64,000 nucleotides of DNA, from the NCBI RefSeq assembly GCF_032452875.1, contig NC_083881.1, forward strand, positions 61,511,689-61,575,688, given 5' to 3'. The stretch is from Bos javanicus. Taxonomy: Eukaryota; Chordata; Mammalia; Artiodactyla; Bovidae. This document shows, in pieces, positions 11,000 to 23,500 of this stretch (within the stretch, counting starts at the first letter, position 1; the number at the start of each line of letters is the position of its first letter). The notes under the pieces were generated by a model, which was not told the DNA's origin, searched no databases, and saw nothing but the letters and a program-made list of their open reading frames with translations. Made by a program: the position numbers and the translations under genes.

Positions 11000-12388
11000 T
11001 ATTCAACGAGGTCATCTACATACCTAGGAAATAGACCCATGAGAACTGCTTTTTAGGTCTGACATTCTGGTTTGTTTATCCTCTAGCTAAAAAAAGAAAA
11101 CTACCACTGTCAGGTTTAAGGCAGTGTTGTACATACTGTTTACTCCACTTCTGGGCAAACATCAACAAAAATTTTTGCTATATCCAATTTATTTTTCACT
11201 TTTGGTATCATTTTTTTTGTTGTTTATAGAAACCATTCTTTGAAACTCTGTTATGGCTGTACTTTTACACTTTATAAGTAGTGATAAACCATACCCACAG
11301 TGGATTTTCCATTAAAAGACTAAAAATGGGACTTTGATCATTTTAGATGATTTTTGCAAATTTCACCTTGATCCTCTGTGGCCTTGCAAGGGCAATGGAC
11401 ACCGATGCTGGTCAGTTTTGGCCAAGGCAGAGCTTTCTGCTTCTCCTGCTCCATGTAGATGTAGAATGCTGGTCTGGCTGACAGGTAGGAAAAGCTGACT
11501 TATCCATGATGATCCTATTAAGTGTGGTCTGTGTGAAATAGAGAAGAATCACTATCTGAATGAGACCTCAAGAAGCTCACAAATTTTAAAGTCAACAACC
11601 CCCTCTGGGTGGAGGGGTTCAGAAGATGAATCTTTAAAAAGCAGTCTCAGATTGCAATTGGCTGACACTAGCATCTGAGCCTCTTGTGTGCTTGTAGGTA
11701 ATTCTTCAGACGTACTCCTTAGACTGTTAACCACAGCTCTAGAGAATTTAGCAATGAATTTGCATTTTTATTAAATTCTGCAGGTAAAGAACCACTGTGG
11801 ACATAATCAATTCTGAGCAACTGTTAGGAAATGTCGCTTGTGTGTGCTGCCTGCCTTCTGCTTTGTTGTAAACTTTCTTCTTCTTGTTATTTTGACCGTT
11901 CTTGCATGAAGGTTGTTGTCCTGTTTCCCCTCAGTTTCATTTTTTTAATCTAGCTAAACAATCCCGGGGGTATTCTCTACTGCTAATCACTTCCATGGTT
12001 TTATTGTTTCCTTTTTCCTCTCACAAGTCACTGGACTCGGATCTAAGAATATTCTATGGGTTAATCTGCCAGTAAATAAAATAGTTCTGATGTGTCGTAT
12101 TTCCTTTTTAAAAAGGCCAGAATTACATTCATATATTAAAATAAAGCTATCCATGCTAGCAAAATAAAGACCATAAAAAACTTTACAATACTGAAATGGG
12201 TAAACTTCAATTTAGAGACAAGAACTGAATTAGAGCAGTTTTCAACAAATTTCCTCTGGAATACTGTTACAGACTTTCTAGGACAAATCATCCTTTACTA
12301 ACGTTAACAGGAAACAATAACCACATTTCTTCTAAAGGCCAGCACGGTTTTCACTATAAGCTATTCCACAGTATTTGTGTATACCACG
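11000..12388. other. Repeat-poor AT-rich stretch downstream of the gene
   Basis: No recognisable transposon. On the minus strand it has several AATAAA-like hexamers and long T/A runs and no supported coding frame, so it reads like UTR or ancient unique sequence. It lies 1.2-2.6 kb beyond the nearest poly(A) signal of ATP6V1C1, so an extended 3' UTR is possible but unproven. Confidence 0.4.
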
Positions 12389-12401
12389 TTTAACCTTGTG
12401 T

Positions 12402-12617
12402 GTGCGTGCTAAGTCGTTTCAGTTGTGTCCAGCGCTTTGCGACCCTATGGACCGCAGCCCGCCAGGCTCCTCTGTGCATGGGATTCTCCAGGCGTGAACA
12501 CTGGAGTGGGCTGCCATGCCCTCCTCCAGATCTTCCTAACCCAGGGACAGAACCCGAGTCAGTATCTCCTGCGTTGGCAGATGGGTTCTGTACCCCTAGC
12601 GCCACCCGGGAAGCCAT
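12402..12617 (-). repeat. Bov-tA SINE
   Basis: Reverse Bov-tA with A element and tRNA-like head ('gccacccgggaagcc'). It is bounded by a perfect 13-bp target-site duplication, TTTAACCTTGTGT, at 12389-12401 and 12618-12630. Confidence 0.92.
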
Positions 12618-13036
12618 TTTAACCTTGTGTACATGTTAATTTCCAACATTTGGGGCTATTTAAAGTGAGAGCAAAGAACAGTTCACATCTGCTGAGTATC
12701 TGTTACATACACAATATTACTTTAAAGGCACTACTTGATACATGCTCATTCAGAAAGCTCCACCCAGAACCACAGTATCTGCTTAAGGGCGACTCCAGCA
12801 AGTAGGAAAATCTTCCAGGCCGAATAACTAGCACAGAACACCTGGGCACATCATCCAAATGTCTGGGCCAAAGAGTAACACAGCTCATTATCTGATGACC
12901 CACACTCCATGCCTTTTCCACATCACTGTCTATCTTGAAAAGAGATTATGGAATGTGCTTGCCTCAGTCATTCAGCGCCTACTAGAGACTGGGGGCATGG
13001 GAGGAAGAGAAAGAGCCAAGCGGTCAGAAATCTTAG

Positions 13037-13078
13037 GCTCTGAAGAGTCGGACACGACTGAGTGACCAAACAACGAAC
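13037..13078 (+). repeat. Bov-A tail fragment
   Basis: Only the terminal 'gaagagtcggacacgactga' of an A element followed by an 'aacaacgaac' tail. Extreme 5' truncation. Confidence 0.75.
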
Positions 13079-13644
13079 ACTAGGTAACCAGAAGAGTGAG
13101 TGAGAGTATGTGTGGTATGATCCTATTTTTATTTAAAAATAAACTGTGTGGACAATGTATGTTATAGAGATATAGGAGAAAACCAGAAAAACGATGTAAA
13201 AACTTCCTTGCAAAGAAGAAATTGAGGGGGCTGGAGGGGTGGCCTCATGTTTTACTTTATAGAAGTCTGGATTTGTTTGAAGTTAACCATTACTTCTGAC
13301 TTAACAATATACAATTTTGAAACCAAACGGATTTAGGAGGCTAATTTTCTAGGTGGAATATGATAGTTTAGAAATGCCCTTAAAATGTAAAAACCTCTTT
13401 CATTTACAAGCCTGTGAGGCCATGATAAAGGGAACACTGCCACAAAACCTGATTTCAAAAGCTCACTCAGGACATTACCCTGTCTTATTCCAGAGATCTC
13501 TAAGGCTAGCCATGCCTCTTTTCAAACTGTATCAAAAATAACATAGATGTCAAGATGAGGGCAAAATTAACAATCTTAAAAAACAAACATAAAATAAGGA
13601 CTTAAGACAAAACAGACGACTAAAGCAGCAGAGTTCTACTAAAC

Positions 13645-13650
13645 TTTATT
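13645..13650 (-). terminator. Distal AATAAA polyadenylation signal
   Basis: Canonical hexamer about 795 nt after the stop codon. Cleavage would be expected near 13625-13635. Two further AATAAA copies, 208 and 283 nt closer to the stop, would give shorter 3' ends. Confidence 0.55.
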
Positions 13651-13857
13651 CAAAACTGACCCTACTTCCTACTTGAGGTACCCCAAAGTCTAGTGTGCAA
13701 ATATAAATACCCATCACATGTTCAAAAATAATCTTCCAATTGGTGCTCTGACCCAGCTTTGGCACACGTGAATCATCATGCATGTCAGCCACGATGGTCA
13801 CCTCTTGGTATATATAGCACAATCCTGAAGTGGCACAGCGAGTCAGCCATGACACCA

Positions 13858-13863
13858 TTTATT
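13858..13863 (-). terminator. Middle AATAAA polyadenylation signal
   Basis: Canonical hexamer in 'cttaataaatgg' on the minus strand, about 580 nt after the stop codon. Confidence 0.45.
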
Positions 13864-13927
13864 AAGCTCTCACTGAACTGTACTCTTAGAAGTTACACAC
13901 ACCACAACCCACCTTTGCACAGGTAAT

Positions 13928-13933
13928 TTTATT
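13928..13933 (-). terminator. Proximal AATAAA polyadenylation signal
   Basis: Canonical hexamer in 'gagaataaaattacc' on the minus strand, about 510 nt after the stop codon. A TG-rich stretch lies downstream of it, as expected of a downstream element. Confidence 0.45.
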
Positions 13934-14443
13934 CTCTCCTGTGGGTGTCAACAGTGCTCAGAGATTGTAATTTGAAACATTCAGAAAGCACATACCTGAA
14001 TATTGTCACATTTCTTTACATCACGATTCAGTAACTATTAAACAATTATGTCTACTAAATACAGTGAACAAAATGGCATAACTGTTTACACCATTCCCTT
14101 GTAAACAAGGCTTTTGTCACAATAGTAACAAATGGAATTAATGCATACCACAATATGGATGAGGAAAGACCTTCTTTTTAAATAAACCATTCAGTTCATA
14201 AATAAACTCTGATTTTTTTTTCAGTACACATTTACAGACCTGATCAATAAAAAGAAACAAGACGTAGTTTCCTTTTAAAAAGAAAATGTTGCGAAATGGA
14301 CCTCTAGGAGAGAAGGCGCCTAGGAGAGGAGGTGAGAAGCAAGCAAGGGGTGAAAGAGAGTTACAAGTACAGCCCCACGGCAGCCTATGTCTGTTAGCAA
14401 ACACCGACACGACACGAGGACAGGGCCGTCTGGAGGGCTCATT

Positions 14444-14539
14444 TTACTTGAATTCCAGCAAGTTGCAATCGATCTTATAGTACACATATGGGTAGTATTC
14501 CTGTTGACTCAGGTTTAAGCCTGGAATATCCATAGGAGC
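14444..14539 (-). CDS. ATP6V1C1: ATP6V1C1 exon 13, coding part (residues 352-382 and stop)
   Basis: Acceptor 'ttccgtag', then 31 codons, [20 protein letters not shown] and [11 protein letters not shown], then TAA at 14446-14444. The exon continues into the 3' UTR. Confidence 0.96.
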
Positions 14540-17500
14540 CTACGGAAAAGTCAGATGATTATTCAACCAAGTACTTAGAGAAATGAAAAAAGAAAAAGAA
14601 AAAGAATATTACCATTCACAGGCCTACCTTGGAGATAGCAGATTCTGATCCAGACCACCGCAATTAAGCAAGAGTTACCATAAGCCAAGTCACAGGAATT
14701 TTTTGGTTTCCCATTGCGTATTAATGGTATGTTTACACTTACTATAGTCTACTAAGTGTGCAATGGCCTTTTGTCTTAATAAACAAGTACTTATCTTAAT
14801 TTGAAAATACTTGATTGTTAAAAACTGAGAACCATCATCTGACAATGCATGGTTGCCACAAACCTTCAATTTGTAAAAAAATGCAGTTTTGCAAAGTTCA
14901 ATAAAATGAAGCACAATGAAATGAGGTATGCCTGTACCTTCTTAATGAACTGGGCTAAGTTTATACATTTTTCCTAATTTAATCTGAGTTTGACATTGTT
15001 AACTCCATTTTGCAATAAGGAAACAATCTCAGAAAGGCTGACCTGCCCTGGGAAACAGAGCAAGTGAGTAGTAATGCCAGATTCAAGTACTCTGCCCTCA
15101 ATGGCTGTGTGGGTTTAACCGTGACTCCACCGTCCTTTTCTATGCATACTGTATAAAATTACTTTTTTAGTCTCAGGCTTGGGGTATTGAGTTTATGAGA
15201 TACAAGGCTTATAAAATGATGGATAAAAATAAACCAACTGTGATTTTTACTGATACCACTTACTATGTATGCATGTTATAAGAATTTACTGGTATAAAAT
15301 TCTGCATCAGTTAGACTTTACATATTATCAACAATTCCATGAAAATTTGGAGTCATTTCCTGCCTTTTCTTCCATTAAAAAAACCTTGATTTTTCTCCTA
15401 TGGGTTCTAACTAATGCACATGTGAAATACTGCCATTCTAAACTAGAGGAAAAATATCAGCAAGCTATTTGAAACAAAAAATATAAAAGCCTGCTACAAT
15501 TTTAAACAGCAACAACAAAAAGAACACATTGTTGTATGCTTTTGCATGCATAAATGTTCATACATTTCTGTTTTAAAAAAGATATAAACATACACCATTT
15601 TAGAGAAATGATAATTCTCTTTAAAAATGCCCATCTATTGACTGCTACTTCTACCAGATAAAGTTACAGTAATGACTTATTTTCTTCCTCTCTGCAATCT
15701 GTAATTCTTGTAAACAACTAGTATCATTGCTTGTGTGGTCTCTCTGTAGCTATAAACATCAGATCTACAGCAAGACAATGACTGGCTCTTAGAAATACCA
15801 AGGAGCAACTACTATAAAATGGAGTAAGCAAGGTAAATTATTTACTAACAAATTGAGAATCTTAAAGCAATTACGTAACATCTTCTTCCAATAATTTTTT
15901 TCTGAAATTCATCCAGTTCCTATTTTACCAGGTTAATAAATACTTACATCAATAATAGCTGCTGCGCTGCTGTCTAGATGTTTATACAATTCATATAATA
16001 CTTCTCTCAGTTTCTTCATTGTTTTCTTATTGGGTTGAAGGAGCATTGCTTGGAAGTTCACTGGCAAGCCATACCTTATAAGGAAGCAGAAATACAGGAT
16101 GTAACACAAGCAAACATATGCAGAGATTTTCTGCTTAAAAGCAAGTATTCTCATACTCTTCTTTAATCACTGTTAATGGGGAGAGGGTGCCTCATTTTAA
16201 TAACCACCTTTACAAGTTCAGAAACTCACACCTTCTCTGGTCCTCACTGTCCATTAGAAATCCTTAAAATGAGAGCCAACTGTCCACTAGGAATTACTTT
16301 TAATTAGTCTTCAATTTTTAAGGTAATTTATGCCCACCCTCAGCAGACAGTGATAATATGTCAACAGTACAGGCCTCTAAGTATCTGCAGGGAAATGGCT
16401 CCAGGACCTCTGTGAACACCAAAACCCAAGGGTGTTCAAGTCTCTTAAATAAAATGGTGTAAGATTTGCGTATAATCTACATATATCCTCCCATATACTT
16501 TAAATCATTTCTAGGTTACTTATAATACAATGTAAATGCTATGTAATTCGTTGTAAATAAAATGCAAATGCTATGTAAATCATCGCTAGTGCCCAGGAAA
16601 TTGAAGTTTTGTTTTTTGGAACTTTCTGGAATTTCTTGTTCAAATATTTTCAATCCACAGTTAGTTGAGTCCATGGATTTGGAACCCAAGAATATGGAGA
16701 GTCAACTATTGATTCCTTTATGATAATAAAGAATATGGGGGGAAAAAAGCATGAGATTACCCATCTACTACGGAAATTCAAAGAAATTTACAAATAGCAT
16801 GATGGCAGATAAGTATTTTGAACTATTTCTAATATGAGCAACGTGTACAAAGCATCACAAGATGGTTGACATTTTAAGTATCTCAAAGTAATAAAATATT
16901 TTAGGCTACTATGAAATGAGGACTTCAAATAAGGTTACTGTGTATCAAACTACATGTAAAATCTGTGATAGGTCTTTTATTTTTTTTATTTTTTTTATGG
17001 CTGAGTAATATTCCATTGTGTATATTCACCACAGCTTATTTATCCATTCATCTGTCAATGGACATCTAGGTTGCTTCTTTGTCCTAGCTATTGTAAATAG
17101 TGCTCAGTGTTTTTTTTTTTTATAATTTTTAAAAAATAAAGAAAAATCAATGCCATTCTCCCAAATCTTCCCACCCTCTCCCTCTCCCACAGAGTCCATA
17201 AGCCTGTTCTATACATCAGTGTCTCTTTTGCTGTCTCGTATACAGGGTTATCGTTACCATCTTTCTAAATTCCATATATATGCGTTAGTATACTGTATTG
17301 GTGTTTTTCTTTCTGGCTTACTTCACTCTGTATAATAGGCTCCAGTTTCATCCACCTCATTAGAACTGATTCAAATGTATTCTTTTTAATGGCTGAGTAA
17401 TACTCCATTGTGTATATGTACCACAGCTTTCTTATCCATTCATCTGCTGATGGACATCTAGGTTGTTTCCATGTCCTGGCTATTATAAACAGTGCTGCGA

Positions 17501-20500
17501 TGAACATTGGGGTACACGTGTCTCTTTCCCTTCTGGTTTCCTCAGTGTGTATGCCCAGCAGTGGGATTGCTGGATCATAAGGCAGTTCTATTTCCAGTTT
17601 TTTAAGGAATCTCCACACTGTTCTCCATAGTGGCTGTACTAGTTTGCATTCCCACCAACAGTGTAAGAGGGTTCCCTTTTCTCCACACCCTCTCCAACAT
17701 TTATTATTTGTAGACTTTTGGATCGCAGCCATTCTGACTGGTGTGAAATGGTATCTCATAGTGGTTTTGATTTGTATTTCTCTGATAATGAGTGATGTTG
17801 AGCATCTTTTCATGTGTTTGTTAGCCATCTGTATGTCTTCTTTGGAGAAATGTCTATTTAGATCTTTGGCCCATTTTTTGATTGGGTCATTTATTTTTCT
17901 AGAGTTGAGCTGTAGGAGTTGCTTGTATATTTTTGAGATTAGTTGTTTGTCGGTTGCTTCATTTGCTATTATTTTCTCCCATTCTGAAGGCTGTCTTTTC
18001 ACCTTGCTAATAGTTTCCTTTGATGTGCAGAAGCTTTTAAGGTTAATTAGGTCCCATTTGTTTATTTTTGCTTTTATTTCCAATATTCTGGGAGGTGGGT
18101 CATAGAGGATCCTGCTGTGATGTATGTCAGAGAGTGTTTTGCCTATGTTCTCCTCTAGGAGTTTTATAGTTTCTGGTCTTACGTTGAGATCTTTAATCCA
18201 TTTTGAGTTTATTTTTGTATATGGTGTTAGAAAGTGTTCTAGTTTCATTCTTTTACAAGTGGTTGACCAGATTTCCCAGCACCACTTGTTAAAGAGATTG
18301 TCTTTAATCCATTGTATATTCTTGCCTCCTTTGTCAAAGATAAGGTGTCCATATGTGCGTGGATTTATCTCTGGGCTTTCTATTTTGTTCCATTGATCTA
18401 TATTTCTGTCTTTGTGCCAGTACCATACTGTCTTGATAACTGTGGCTTTGTAGTAGAGCCTGAAGTCAGGTAGGTTGATTCCTCCAGTTCCATTTTTCTT
18501 TCTCAAGATCACTTTGGCTATTCGAGGTTTTTTGTATTTCCATACAAATTGTGAAATTATTTGTTCTATCTCTGTGAAGAATACTGTTGGTAGCTTGATA
18601 GGGATTGCATTGAATCTATAAATTGCTTTGGGTAGTATACTCATGTGATAGGTCTTTTAAACAAACACTGACTAATATTCATAACCTACGTTTAACTTAA
18701 GCACAGAATATGGAAAGAACCAGAGCACAGCAGCATGATCTTTTTCTAAACTCGGTATCAAGGGCAAGACCAACATGCACGTCATAAGCAGTATGATACT
18801 GACAATCTCTCCCTCATGAGTAGCCCTTTGGTTTCCCCAAATCAATTTCCTATTAGCAGACTGCGTTTCAATAAAGAGGTGCAATGCCAAGGGATCTACA
18901 CATTCTTTAGTTCCAAGTTTCTCAATGAGCTTTCTTTACCTCAAAACAGACTCAACAAAAACCCTCAGAGCTTTCACATGAATCCATGCAATAAACGCCT
19001 CACTGAAATTCACTTTCAGCCACCGTACCAGTGGTCCCTATAGAAAGAAAGAAAAGAATCACCACAAATTTGGTCTTCAAAATGGCACTTAGAAATCAGA
19101 TAAATTAAGTATTTTTAAAGCAGTGACTATCCAGTGAGAATCTTAAGGAGAATTCAGTCACATTATGTGTCTGTGTGCTTAGTCGCTCAGTCATGTCCAA
19201 CTCTTTGCGACCCCACAGACTGTAGCCCGCCAGGGTCCTTTGTCCATGGGGATTCTCTAGGCAAGAATACTGGAGTAGGTAGCTATTCCCTTCTCCAGGG
19301 AATCTTCCCAACCCAGGAATCAAACCCAGGTCTCCTGCAGTGCAGGCAGATTCTCTACCATCTGTGCTACCAGGGAACCCCCAATCACATTGTAATTCAC
19401 TTTAAAAATGTTTCATTATTCTCATATCTTGCATACTTAACATTAGATGAAAAGGTTAGCTACTACTGTGTAACCTCAGTAAATACAAATATCCATTGAC
19501 TCTATTCACTACACAGAAAAGGCATGTATGTGTGTGTGTATGTGTGTGTGTGTATTTTTCTTTTTTGCGGCCATGCTGTGCAGCTTGCAAATCTTAGTTC
19601 CCTGATCAGGGATCAAACTCATGGTCCCTGTAGTGAAAGTGCATAGTACTAACCACCAGGACTGCCAGGGAATTCTTAAAAAGGCATATACTATAGTGAA
19701 GTCATTTAAAATGATACAGAATATACAAGTGTCCTAAAGATTTGAAAACCAAAGTATAAAAATCTAAATTTACTATCCAATACTGTTAAATATTTAATAC
19801 GTTCAAAATAGAATTTAATTACAAACAACTTCCTTGGAAACAGAAAAAATAGTTATGTAGTAAGTCATTTAATATTTCTAAGTATTAGTTTTCTCATCTG
19901 TAAAATCAGGGGGTTGACTTAGATCCCTAAAACCTGCTCATTATGTTCTAATTTCTTAATGATTCTATTATGTATTGACAGCATAAATTCTTTATGAACT
20001 TATTAAACTATTCAGTATTATTCCTAGTACTAAATAAAAACACTTCTTTAAAGAAACAAACTTCAAACAACTTATTACCATTTCTCCATACTCAAAAGAC
20101 ATACACGATCAATTCAGCTAACAGTTATTTGGGTAATATTACTAGGCTCATTTGGATATAGCAATCAATTTACACAAAAAGGATAACAACACAACAAAGT
20201 GAAAGTCTTTGGTTAAAATATCTGTTCTTTTAGGGTACTGGATCTCCCCCCCAACCAGCTGCTTTTATTTGACTTCATTAGGGTTAGTTTTCTTCCAACT
20301 GAGATGTTAGGGTTTATAAAGCACTTGGAAATAGTTGTAAATGGAATGTGCTTTCGTTTCCCCTTGCATTATAAGAGAAACACGTTTTCACTCTTCATGT
20401 TTCCCCTTCCATACACTCTTTAATCTTCACAAAAATCCTTTACTTGAGGATGGCAAGTCCACACTATCTTTCACTCACAATTCCATCCCTGTTCTCCACT

Positions 20501-23500
20501 GTGCCTAGAACATACTAACTCACCAATGGTTTACGTACAAATTCCTTCAGTAAAAGACTACAGCATTAAAAAAAAAAATTCTGCCTCAAGAAAATGAAAT
20601 TTCCTACTGAAAAGAGAGAATAATTACTTAACTAAAATGACCCCTCACTACAGGAGCATTAATCAAAACACTGTATTTAAAATTAACTTTTGATACAGAC
20701 TTAGAGGGATTAATTTTAAAATATACATTTTAAGATAACAATTCACAGATCTCAGCTTGCTTAGAGAAAACTCATTTTGACTATTTAATAGAAAAAAATA
20801 ACTAAAATCAAAATCAGAAAAGTTTTTTCTTTTAAAGAAAAGCAGTACCAGTTTTTCTTCTGCTTAACACTGATAATATTAAATATTAAAAATACATACA
20901 AATTGCTTTTTCTTGTCAGTAGAAAGCCTGTTCATTTCTTCTTTGTCTGCTTTCATCTCCTCTTCATTATACTGGAAGTCACGGACAATGAATCTAAATT
21001 AGGAAAAAAAAGAAAACCAAAATTGTCCACAGGAAGTATAGGTAATCTAACAAATTTAAAAAACTTTTAAAATAATAATCTTACTTGTTTTCCCTGGCTT
21101 TGTGTCTGAAGTCATCAACTGCCTTCCTAAACAAGGTGACATTACATAGGTAACTGTCTTGGTCCTCTGAGAGAACACTAGAGAAAGAAAGACAAAGTCC
21201 ATTTAAAGCTTTATATTTATTGCTCACATTCATATTGAGGGCAGAATTCAGAAACGGGGAGGAGGAAGAACAAACAGAAAGGTATGGCAGCCCTTCCTGA
21301 ACCCCTCAGTGCTTTTCAGCTGTACTGCCTCAAATGCTGAGGACACTGAGTCTTTATGTTTTTACTTACAGTGTCTTAACAGGCCCCTTGTACATTTCTT
21401 CCTAACCAACAAAATTAAGCATTAACTCAAGGAAAGCTTCCAAACCCTAAGAACCATGATTTTCAACCTGTATCAGCAGCAGGCCAGCCAAGGACAAACT
21501 GTCCAGCAGCTGGTTGTTTTCCACTCTCCCTGCTTCCCGGCTAAACACCCTCTTCTCTTTTGCAATCTGAATTCTCTCCTCTTCTTTCCTGCCCTGCCCC
21601 CAGAGGCCTGGCCCTCCCCTTTTAATTTGTGCCCTCTCGAGACTATTACACTTAGTTCTTATACCCAGTGCCCATCAAATCCAAAGCAAGGCAGCTACCA
21701 AGTAGGCAGAACTTGATTTAAAAACCAAGGCAGAAGTCAAGTGGGGATAACCGTTTGTGAGCTACAGGTCTGAGTCTCCAAACTCTCTGCATTCAATTCT
21801 ACTGTTGTGTACAAGCAGTAACAGTATATTCTCACCCGTGTAACCAAGCCAAGACGAAACTAAGAGTCAGTGCTTTTCAGCTGTCTCATGGCATTTTCAG
21901 TCACCCACGTGTGTGGCAGTGCTTCTGGAGCTTACAAGCTCTTCTGTTCTCTTCTTACCTCTCTCCCAAGGCTCAGTTCTGCCATCTGCTCTGCTCCAAT
22001 CAACTGACCCATTTCACTGCTGAAGCATCTTTCCTGCTTTTCTTCATAAATTATCTTTGCTAACCCGGCTCCAAAGCACAGATGAAACTTTTCTCTGCAC
22101 AATGGCTAGTGTCATCTTTTTCTAGGTCCTCCTTGCTAGCATCCTCTGCTTCACCTAGAACTCCAGCTCCCTGAACAAAAAAGCTTCTGTGAAGCACCAC
22201 CAAGTCTGTGGTGCTGCTTCCCATAACAGAGAAAAGGCCAAGTCAACCAATGATCTGACCCAACTAGTTTATCTGAACAGGCAAAAGTAGAGACAAACAG
22301 CTAAGCGGTAATTGTGAAAGTATATGTGAAAAGCACCTCTTTTTGAACAGTTTTTCCAACAGAAAGAAGCAGAACAATAGTCTAGCTTCCACTTCTCTGG
22401 CTGTGTGAACTCTGATGCGGCATTTATACACGTCTTTGCACTTAGCCACCCGATGACGGCAGTATTTCACATGGTCCAATCTTTCAAGATTTATGAACAT
22501 TTTGCAAATAGCTAGATTTTGTGTTTAAGTGAAATTATTTCTTTAGGTTTGAAGATGGTCTTTTTCAATCTATTCTCCCTCAAAAGTCCACTTTCATCTT
22601 CACTGCTTCCAAGTATTGTGCCAAATCACTCAAGTATTGTGCCAAAGAGCAACAAGTGACAATGTTGCTACTAAAATAAGGCACTTAGAACAATAACTAG
22701 CACATAGTAATTACTCAAAAATGTTAGTTATTAGGATAAGCAAAACATCCAGCATTAGCTCATAGAGCTCTTTCCTAAACCGTGTATAGCATTTCAGACT
22801 GACTCACTAAGATGTGTCTGCCTCACATAAACTAACCATCCTCTTCAGGGCTGGCCGAGCTACTGCCCTGTTCTTAATGACTCAAATGCCTTTTCAAGGA
22901 GGTGATCTGAAATCAGTCTTTAGAACTGCTAAGCAGATGAACAGATGTTTTCACTGAGTGAGGAAGAGCTGGAGGCACTCAGGCGGTCAGTGGACACTTG
23001 GGGGTCATTCAGAAGATAGGTATCGCCTATACTCAACTGGCAGCATCTGAAACTTTTTCCTTTAAACTACTAAAGTGATTTTCAAAAGATGTAAATCTCT
23101 GAAGGAATATTTCTGAAGTCCGTCTTCCTGAGTAAACCTGGGCTCACATGCCACTCCCCTGGGCTCAGCTCTCCACAGCGCAGGAGGGCATGTCATGAGC
23201 ACTGGGTCCTCTCTCTCCTCCTCCCCCACCCCCAAATGTCAAGCCAATCTCTGTGGCTTTAATGGGCTCCAAAGAACAAGGTTTAAGAACGTGTCATCCG
23301 TCCGGATAAACAGCTTCAGAGGAAAACCAGTATCAAGACACAACCTCAATCTTCAGTTTACCATGTGAAGGGCCAGTGTGAATGGAAAGCACTCCCCAAA
23401 AATGGGAAAAAAATTCACAATGAGCACAGGTTTGTGGTTTTGTTCTCAAAAAAAGAAGTCAACATTTATGAAACTGCAAGATTCATATTACCTTCTACTT

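Larger units (their letters stand above)
13625..14443 (-). other. ATP6V1C1: ATP6V1C1 3' UTR (minimum extent)
   Basis: Sequence immediately after the TAA at 14446-14444. It is repeat-free and contains three AATAAA hexamers on the minus strand (13928-13933, 13858-13863, 13645-13650). The distal end is set about 20 nt past the last of these. This is inferred from signals, not from a transcript, and a longer UTR cannot be excluded. Confidence 0.6.

Noticed and set aside
17265..18644. 459-codon uninterrupted minus-strand frame as a host gene
   Set aside because: It is the C-terminal part of L1 ORF2 (ends with the LTHIYGI-type terminus), bounded by a target-site duplication, and its first Met lies on the duplication.
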